Assembly (NCBI GenBank): GCA_033085395.1
Contig: JANQBS010000624.1
Coordinates: forward strand, 1 to 10,905
DNA: 10,905 nt
Reading direction: 5' to 3'
Source: Xanthoparmelia taractica
Lineage: Eukaryota > Ascomycota > Lecanoromycetes > Lecanorales > Parmeliaceae
The position numbers and the translations under genes were made by a program. Under the pieces are notes generated by a model. That model saw only the letters and a program-made list of their open reading frames with translations. It was not told the DNA's origin and made no database searches. Positions 1-6,285 of the stretch are shown piece after piece (within the stretch, counting starts at the first letter, position 1; every line of letters starts with the position of its first letter).

Positions 1-70
1 AGTACCGAATACGAGTACCGTATTCGTACTCGAGTACGAGTATGACTCAAAATACTCGAGTATTACGAGT
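1..70. repeat. Palindromic short repeat built on ACGAGTA/TACTCG
   Basis: The first 70 bases are made of variants of ACGAGTA and its complement. They include a perfect 16-bp palindrome at 24-39 (TCGTACTCGAGTACGA) and a perfect 14-bp palindrome at 51-64 (AATACTCGAGTATT). The frame of the downstream gene stays open through the repeat, but its translation does not resemble the residues expected at the start of that domain. The repeat may lie in an intron ending at the AG at 79-80, or it may have replaced the 5' end of the gene. How far it extends upstream is outside the window. Confidence 0.7.
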
Positions 71-80
71 ATCACTATAG

Positions 81-2273
81 AGGTTACAAGTGTAAAAGGT
101 GCTCCCAAGCTATTTTCAAGTGTTCTCCAAGAGGTTTCCGATACAAGCGCTTGCCTGAGTCAACTGCAAACTTACATGATGGGTACCAAGACAACGTCTA
201 GACATCATGAGAAATTCATAATGCTTCAGCAAATCGATGTTGCCTTATCTAATTGTGTTCTAATCTTTTCGGAGCTCGAGGAGATAGTGGAATCACTGAA
301 ACCGTCGGATCCAATGCAACCTGGCAGACTGGCTCAATGGATTATGAAGGAGAGCCGTATCAAAGATCTGTTCCCTCGCTTGCAGAATTCCAAAACGTCA
401 CTAAATCTCATGATGACAACATTGACCTGGTAAGCCGGGCTCGACTCCCAAAGATATATGGTTACAGCACCTGATGTTTGCTCGCACCAGTGCTTCCGTA
501 GGCGAAGCCCAAGCATCCGTGACTGAGCTTGCCACCCTTGTCACCCAAGTTCTGGAGAGCAATGGGGAACTATCCCGACGAATGGCAAGATTAGAGCAGC
601 AGAGTTTGGGAAGGCCACAAGGCACAATCTCTACAACCACTGGCAGAGACGCAGACCTGAATTCATCATTGGCCGACACGAATTCAGTAGAAGACAGCGA
701 GAGTATTGTGACGATTAGGGGACCTGTCACAGGCTACCAGAACGTCAGTAACAGGAACCCAAGAAGTAGCTTTGGATATTCATTCGATGAAGACCTAAAC
801 ACGTCTCGTCCATACACTCGAGCTATGAGAAAACACACAGCATGGTCTACAACATCATCTGAGTCCCACGCCGTGGGATGGTCATGCCTTTCCGGTCTAA
901 GCCTAGCGGAAGTGTCCCACGTATCTGTCATTAATCTATCAATCTGTCCCCAAGACTTGTGGAATGGCCACCGTTATTCTGCAACAAGAATTAACCTTGA
1001 CGGCTTTGTCCTTTCAAAACATGATAACAACCACTCAAGTTCGCTGACAGCACAACCAGCACGAACATCTGGACGCCGTCTGGAGACCAGAGTGAGGACC
1101 ATAGCACTACTTGGTACGTTTTCGCTACGTGCCACGGAAGAATCGTGCTGTAACTCTCTAGTAGTTAATTATGGCAATTTGTAGGTGGATCTCTTTCGGG
1201 CAAGACGACAATATTTAACCACCTCCAAATACTCTATGGCAACGGTATCACCAAACTCGAACGCATGGTGGCTTTCGAAGTTATCATACGCAACCTGGTC
1301 CATATATTCATAGAAGCATATTCAGGAGCAATTGACTGTCAAGACCTTTCAGCGACTGACATAAAGGTTCACAACCTCGAGAAGATTCATGTTCTTTGCT
1401 ATGCTGTTGTTAACAGTGCCTAATTACCCAGCATTTCTGGACGTTGGTCTGCGCCAAAAACGATCACGATCGCTACAAGAATGAAGACGATACTGAGAGC
1501 TGCCTGCAGGCTATGCGAGACCTTTGGAACAGCGAGCGATTGCGGGGTACATTGTTGAATTGGAGTGGGCCCATATCCGACGACAACCTGTCATAGTATG
1601 AGGTTCCAGTGTAGGATAAACAATACTTAGAGAAAAGCAGCTAATATTGTCTTTAGTTACATGGAAAACTTGGAGCAAGTTTTGGCGCCCAACCAGGTTA
1701 TATCAGATTCTATATTTCTTAGGGTTAACCGCCGAGGGCTGGGTGTTTACGGACAGCCCATCAATATCAATCACACGCCATACGAAGTTTTCGACCCTTC
1801 ATCACCTAACAAATGGCATGCCTGTCTACGGGATGTCGATGTCGCTATCTTTGTATTTTCTCTGACTAGCTATTACCAATTCTCAGATGGAGATACCAAA
1901 ACGGTAAGAGGAATACTCGCGCTGATAGAGTAACGTAAATTGACGAGAGGTCCTGAACCTACAGAGCGACATGATGAGATCATTGGATTCTTTCAAGGGA
2001 CTAATCAGGCAAGCATCATTAGAGTCCACTCCATTCGTCGTCCTCCTCAACAAACTCGACCTCTTTGAAGAGAAGCTCACCTCGAAACCTTTTCGCGACT
2101 ACTTTCCCTCATACTCCGGTAGCCTCGATTCTTCGTCGGTCTGCAGCTATTTTGCGAGTCAATTCGTGAGGCTCGATGAGCGGCCAAATGCATCCTTACG
2201 GATATATAAGACCAGCGCGGTGGACCGGAACTCGTTCAAGGCAACTATGGACAGCATGGCACAATGGATGTAA
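81..2273 (+). CDS. Fungal HeLo-like/STAND-type N-terminal domain fused to a degenerate G-protein alpha subunit (5' partial, six exons)
   Basis: Exons as read: 81-429, 491-1113, 1185-1366, 1432-1595, 1657-1903 and 1965-2273. The introns are 61, 71, 65, 61 and 61 bases long, and all joins keep frame, giving about 620 residues. The first 115 or so residues (VKGAPKLF, LQEVSDTSACLSQLQ, FSELEEIVESLK, SKTSLNLM) resemble the fungal N-terminal domain found on STAND/NLR and related proteins (HeLo-like, PF17111-type). A coiled-coil-like stretch (ESNGELSRRMARLEQQ) and a variable linker with GYSFDEDLNTSRPY follow. From about residue 316 a G-alpha fold follows: P-loop GGSLSGKTT, G4 LLNKLD (NKLD at 2049-2060) and G5 TSAVD (2211-2225). 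It departs from normal G-alpha in several ways: switch I lacks the TTGI threonine (LGV), G3 reads DPSSP instead of DVGGQ, the C-terminal receptor-contact tail is missing, and there is no N-terminal myristoylation site on the G-alpha part. Intron 3 (1367-1431, weak donor GTTCAC) is the least certain; 1391-1431 also keeps frame. The true start is upstream or lost in the repeat. Family knowledge places G-alpha at membranes below GPCRs, but the missing tail argues against ordinary receptor coupling. The role in death or recognition signalling is inferred. Confidence 0.82.
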
Positions 2274-2293
2274 TGACAAGAATTGAGCGCCAT

Positions 2294-2337
2294 ATAATAG
2301 GGAAGTGTGTACACTAAGATAATAGGGAAGTGTATAC
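2294..2337. repeat. Two-copy tandem repeat, 25-bp period
   Basis: ATAATAGGGAAGTGTGTAC at 2294-2312 recurs at 2319-2337 with one difference (GTGTATAC). It lies just after the stop codon of the G-alpha fusion gene, so it is probably in its 3' UTR. The rest of 2274-2488 shows no gene-like signal. Confidence 0.75.
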
Positions 2338-2488
2338 GACAGATGAGGATTTTGATTTGCTGCACCAAAACAGTGATAACATTTGGTCATTATCGTACAC
2401 CGTATTAGCTTTGTGCACACGCTTATATTGCGGGCAGCTTTCTGTCTACCGTAATTTTACTGCCAAGAAGACAGAAATCTACCCCGAC

Positions 2489-2515
2489 CTCACCCCTAAT
2501 TAGGGATCGGGTGAG
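2489..2515. repeat. Nested inverted repeat at the edge of a degraded element
   Basis: CTCACCC (2489-2495) pairs with GGGTGAG (2509-2515) around the perfect palindrome CCCTAATTAGGG (2494-2505). It sits where normal composition gives way to RIP-type composition, so it may mark an element end. No transposon family was recognised. Confidence 0.5.
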
Positions 2516-2519
2516 CGCC

Positions 2520-3145
2520 GCCCTATTGTCACGCGACCTAGATAATCGTCGCGCGAAGGAGGATGATCCTAGATAACTAGGCTCCTCGTATAAAGAAGCT
2601 ACTATCTAATTCCTACTTTTTAGAAACTATTACGTTTCCCTTTTACGTAGCTAGCTAATAATAAATACTTAGTAGATCTATAGCGACTATATCGACGACT
2701 TAGATTATAAACTTCTAGAGCTAGCTTTTAAGAGAATATCTATTAAGAAAAGCGACGACGATATATTAATTTAAGCTCTTTTTTAGTATAAGAAGCTTTA
2801 ATCGCGACTATCGACGAGTTATACTAGCTTAACTAAGATTCTATATAGACGATTATTGCTTAAATAGTAATTATACGTCTAAATAGTAAGTATACGTCTA
2901 AATACTTCTTTACTATTTAATAGAATATAAATCTCGTTAGTTTACTATATCGATCGATCTTAGAATAATTCTTCGTTATAATATCTAGATTCTCGTTCTA
3001 TTAGATTTAGAGATAATCTTTTAGAAGCTAGTAAATAAGATCGAGATTTCGATAAAAAAGCTAACGAGACTATTAAGATATAAAATAACGAATTATTTCT
3101 TTCGAGAATCTAAGCTAGTCTATATAAGTATACGACTATATCGAA
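2520..3145. mobile_element. RIP-saturated repeat remnant, family unknown
   Basis: From about 2560 the stretch has almost no CpA or TpG but keeps CpG (TCGACGA, CGCGAC) and is rich in TA. That is the signature left by RIP in a repeated sequence. No reading frame survives. A TGTCACG motif at about 2527, followed by TATAA-like sequence near 2590, could be the start of an LTR, but its partner was not found. A 19-bp tandem unit (CTAAATAGTAAGTATACGT type) occurs at about 2860-2897. Words such as AGATTATAAACT and AAATAGTAAGT recur in 10030-10545, suggesting the same family. Confidence 0.6.
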
Positions 3146-3149
3146 AGCG

Positions 3150-3199
3150 TGTTAGGCTGTACGAAGCCGTACGAGTGCCAGTGTGGGGTCCCGGGTACG
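3150..3199 (+). repeat. 50-bp direct repeat, copy 1
   Basis: It starts TGTTAGGCTGTACGAAGCC and matches 3679-3728 at 46 of 50 positions. All four differences are G in this copy and A in the other. It begins with TG at the 3' edge of the degraded element, so it may be a terminal repeat of the roughly 480-bp segment that follows. Composition changes sharply here, because CpA and TpG reappear. Confidence 0.75.
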
Positions 3200-3437
3200 T
3201 CGTATGGACTTCATATGGGCAAATAGGGTGCGCCTTCTATGAAGCGCGGCACCCGAACCCATGAATTATATTTTTAACTTTATGATACAATTGGAAAGCG
3301 CCCTCACAATAATACCGCGCTTCGGTCCGGGTCCAACTCGGGAACTCTAGAATACTCTCGGCTACACTCGGACCAAGAACTTCGTAGGGTGCTAACCATT
3401 TTCGGGCGAAGCGCCGATCCGCAAAAGCGAGGTCGTG

Positions 3438-3448
3438 GGTTCGATCCC
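3438..3448 (+). other. RNA polymerase III B-box-like motif (tRNA-derived remnant)
   Basis: GGTTCGATCCC matches the B-box consensus GGTTCGANNCC. The lead-in GAGGTCGTG looks like the variable loop and T-arm of a tRNA. No matching acceptor stem, D-arm or clear A box could be folded from the 70 bases upstream, and the T-stem pairs only partly. It is therefore more likely a tRNA-derived SINE fragment or chance than a working tRNA. Nothing coding was seen in 3200-3678. Confidence 0.35.
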
Positions 3449-3678
3449 GGCTTTAATTAAAACTTCTAAACGGGTTAATCCCGAGTTAAAAGAGTTTAAT
3501 ATTCTCTAACGAGGGTGACCTCGAGAATTTAATTCTTAGGGCCCTAATAGCCCTACTTTTAGGGATCGCTTCGACACTACTGAGATTAGAATTCTAAGAT
3601 CGCTAGCCCTGCGAGAAAGAGTCTAGGATTACTAACGCTTAGGGTTACCGAGGACGTCGCCCTAGAAGAAGGGATAAT

Positions 3679-3728
3679 TGTTAGGCTATACGAAGCCATA
3701 CGAGTGCCAGTGTGAGGTCCCGAGTACG
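3679..3728 (+). repeat. 50-bp direct repeat, copy 2, interrupted by the inverted-repeat element
   Basis: This is the second copy of 3150-3199. Its end overlaps the left boundary of the TA-flanked element at 3725, so the element appears to have inserted into this repeat. Its four G-to-A differences suggest it was mutated more than copy 1. Only one of them (CTGT to CTAT) lies in the preferred RIP context TpG to TpA. Confidence 0.7.
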
Positions 3729-3999
3729 GGTCGGAAAGGTGTGGTATCTGTTAAACATAGTCGTTTTCAACTTTTTTTCAACTTTTTTTAAAAAATTATA
3801 TCTTTTTAATCTATTTATAGAATTTTATAATTATATAAGCGTTCGCTTAAGCTTTTTACGTATTTTTAGAATATAAAAAAAATTACGTAATATATTTATT
3901 AAAAACTCAATGGGAGTATGAGATATCTTATATCTTTCGGTATGGTATTCGAAAAACTAGTCCCATACCATCAAATATACCATACCTTTCCGACTCGTA
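3725..3999. mobile_element. MITE-like element with about 24-bp terminal inverted repeats, flanked by TA
   Basis: The left end (TA)CGGGTCGGAAAGGTGTGG is repeated inverted at the right end, which reads CCATACCTTTCCGACTCG(TA). The two arms differ at only two or three positions. The element is about 275 bp, AT-rich, and has no open reading frame. The same left end occurs at 10830-10905, where similarity starts exactly at the TA. That supports a TA target-site duplication, as used by Tc1/mariner-type transposons. Inside, GGTATGG and CCATACC near 3941-3969 form a subterminal stem, and TTTTTTTCAAC is repeated near the left end. It is probably non-autonomous; the mobilising transposase is unknown. 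Confidence 0.78.
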
Positions 4000-4002
4000 C
4001 TT

Positions 4003-5101
4003 TATATTAATAAGAGAAAATAGCTTATTATACTAGTATATATAGATAATATCTTTATTATTTTATTATCGAAAGATTAAATTTAATAGTTTAAAGACTA
4101 GTTTATAAAGAAGTTTAAGATTAAAGATCTAGACGAATTATAGAGAATACTCGAAATAGAAATTATAAGAAATAGTCTAAATAAGACTATTAAGTTAAGT
4201 TAGACTATATATATTAAGAATATACTAAAAGAACTAAATATAGAGTAGAATAAATATAATAAGACTAGTATTTCTCTTAATAGATATAATAATTTCGCTT
4301 TAACGAAACTAGATAAGAAACGAGTTAATTGAATTAACTACGCTCGTATTATTGGGAAATTAATATATATAATAATATATATACGATCTAATATCGTATT
4401 TACACTATTTAAATTTCGTTAATTTATAGATAATTTAATCGTACGCTATAGTTATAGCGTAAAGATCTTATTAAGATATTTACGCTCGAATTTCGATATA
4501 CTAATTATCTATCGAGAAAACAATAATTAGACTATACGACTAATTAATAGATAAGAGTCGAAGGTTTACAATAGAATAGATCTTTATATTATATATTAGA
4601 AGGTGACTTAATCTTATAGACAAGTTGAAAGCAAAGTTCTATATCTATATTAACTATAGAAGTAGAGTATATAGTCTTATCTAAGTGTTCTCGATAAGCT
4701 ATTTAATTAACGAATTTATTTACTAAACTCGAATATTCTAAATTTATTAGTTTAGTAGATAAATAGATTGCTATTAATACGTTAATTAACGCTAAATTAA
4801 TAATAAATCTAAGAGGAGACAATAACGATACTATTGCACTAATAAAGAATCGTTAGGTTAGCGAACGTTTAAAGTATATTAATATAGTCTATTATTACGT
4901 TAGAGAGCTTTAGAGGAACAAAAGAATTAACATTAGCTATATTTCTACTAATATAATAATTGCGAATGACCTCACCAAACTACTGGTCAAGTAAAAGTTC
5001 TATAGGTTTCTAAAACTTATTGATATGCGGGCAAATCACCGGAGTAGATTCTACAGTATATCTATGATCAGGAGTCCGGGGAGCTTAGTTCGTTCAAAAT
5101 A
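4003..5101 (+). pseudogene. Ty1/copia pol remnant (reverse transcriptase and RNase H), destroyed by RIP
   Basis: Read through its stops, the plus strand gives a copia polyprotein C-terminus. LVYIDNIFII (YIDN at 4039-4050) stands for the catalytic YVDD box. It is followed by KKFKIKDLDEL, RILEIEIIRN, TIYIKNILKELNI, NYARIIGKLIY and ILLRYLRSN. After a frame change come GDNNDTIALIKNR (GDN at 4815-4823), VSERLKYINIVYYYVREL, YISTNIIIANDLTK and KFYRFLKLIDM. The stops are mostly TAG/TAA where the family has glutamine. Gag, protease, integrase and both LTRs are missing, with the MITE lying directly upstream. Mutation stops abruptly near 4965, and the last 130 bases have normal composition. The frame ends at the TAA ending at 5101. 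The element cannot encode a working polymerase. Confidence 0.85.
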
Positions 5102-5223
5102 AGATCTTACTTATCGATAAGAGTTCTACATAGTTATTCTAGCGATGAATTATCTCAACTGCTTACTTACATCGTCCCAATGATTTATTTGCTTAGGGAT
5201 CAACGCAAAACCACTATAAGTCA

Positions 5224-5768
5224 TTCGGACCTCCAGGGTAGCACTAGATGCTTCATAACACATAGCTGGACCTTCGAAGCAAGTGATACACGATTTGGTT
5301 GGCTGATGTAGATACTATAGATGTGAATAGAATCTGATTGAGGGGTGTTACGAATATGGGCAATCAGCCCTACCACTTTAGCGTCTTGGCACTTGATATT
5401 CGCTTCTCCTGTAGACCATAGTTATTACTCCTCTGCAGAGTACTCAATACAGTTGACCAAGTCGTCATTATCCAATAGGGAGCATCCTAGTGATGGCTCG
5501 TAGCACTTCCTGTCTCCTACAATGAAATGAAACTGTTCTTGACGCGGAAGCAACACATTGAGGCGTTCCTTTTTAGTGAGAAATCCGAGAGTGCCAAGGT
5601 CTAGATTCTTGCTCCGCACGAAATCCACATTCCATATCGCAGCGCCCTAGGTGTCATCGGCTTCGACAGACTCATTGGCAAGTTTAGAAGCTTTGGATAG
5701 GTTCGGAGGATTCGGTAGATGACCCGCAGCAGCCCATATCTCCGACCACGAAAAAAGGATTGTTCCTG
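5224..5768 (-). pseudogene. Unidentified protein-coding remnant with RIP-type nonsense codons
   Basis: One minus-strand frame reads about 181 codons from 5768 to 5224 with a protein-like composition. Features include SWSEIWAAAGHLPNPPNL, IWNVDFVRSKNLDLG, FLTKKERLNVLLPRQEQ, FHFIVGDRKCYEPSLG, LLDNDDLVNCIEYSAEE and KVVGLIAHIRNTP. It is broken by TAG at 5647-5649 and TAA TAA at 5422-5427, then ends at TGA (5221-5223). TAG and TAA are what CAG and CAA become after CpA-to-TpA mutation, so these were probably glutamines. The 5' end is unclear: upstream on the minus strand lies a GTAAGT near 5802 and a CAG near 5766, but that 37-base intron does not keep frame. I do not recognise the family. Nothing coding was seen in 5102-5220. 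Confidence 0.5.
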
Positions 5769-5793
5769 CCGTGAAAGCAATGCTTTATCACGG
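5769..5793. repeat. Imperfect 25-bp palindrome
   Basis: CCGTGAAAGCA (5769-5779) pairs with TGCTTTATCACGG (5781-5793), with a two-base bulge. It sits at the 5' edge of the minus-strand remnant, next to a GC-rich CACTTACCCCCGCACTAAGCC segment, and could be part of an element end. From about 5845 to 5975 the sequence is AT-rich with nothing recognisable. Confidence 0.4.
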
Positions 5794-5979
5794 GGCACTT
5801 ACCCCCGCACTAAGCCACAGAACCCCAAATTTACCCGAGGTATTATGTTACTTACGATACGTCTTAAGCTATTTACATACTATAATTACATCACTTCTTC
5901 TTAAATTTTTTCTGTATTCTATCTATATGATTAGTAATTAGAAAATTATATATTTAATTAGAAAGTTCCAGGACTATAA

Positions 5980-6156
5980 GTAGTTGAGACGATTTACTAT
6001 TGGTATCGAATTACAGAAGTTGCCAGAAAACACCAGCTGGTAAGCCGACGTGCAGGGTGGGGTACTCCCATACAGCCCGAGGGACTGGAAATGGTTACAG
6101 CCTTGTCTGACGGGGCCATGGTTGGCGAGCCTTTTCCCGTACGTCGTGTTCTGGGC
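5980..6156 (+). other. Open segment without a start codon, possible exon remnant
   Basis: A 59-codon plus-strand stretch lies between TAA (5977-5979) and TGA (6157-6159). It contains the protein-like run GWGTPIQPEGLEMV and ALSDGAMVGEPFPVRRVLG. There is no upstream ATG in the AT-rich flank. Minus-strand frames are also open across it, so the coding strand is not settled. It may be a displaced exon, or simply leader DNA of the HET gene, whose start lies 130 bases downstream. Confidence 0.22.
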
Positions 6157-6285
6157 TGAGTAATTAAGGTAGTCTGAGGAGACGTGCTCACTCTTTCCCC
6201 ACCCTTCCAACATTACGCAGCGAGTACGGATTCAAGAAGAGCGCGAAAAGAATCTTTCACCCACTTCTCACTATCAAAAATCTTG

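Noticed and set aside
401..730. Minus-strand 109-codon open frame
   Set aside because: It lies opposite exons of the G-alpha fusion gene, which has clear domain similarity; it is a shadow frame.
2527..3145. Full LTR retrotransposon beginning at TGTCACG
   Set aside because: No second LTR and no readable gag or pol were found in this block, so only a generic remnant is called.
3724..4000. Fusarium mimp-type MITE
   Set aside because: The inverted ends (CGGGTCGGAAAGG) do not match the mimp terminus as I know it; only the TA target is shared.
6184..6285. Longer start for the HET gene at 6184
   Set aside because: The codon at 6184 is GTG, not ATG, and the extra residues do not look like the family. 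The first ATG in frame is at 6286.
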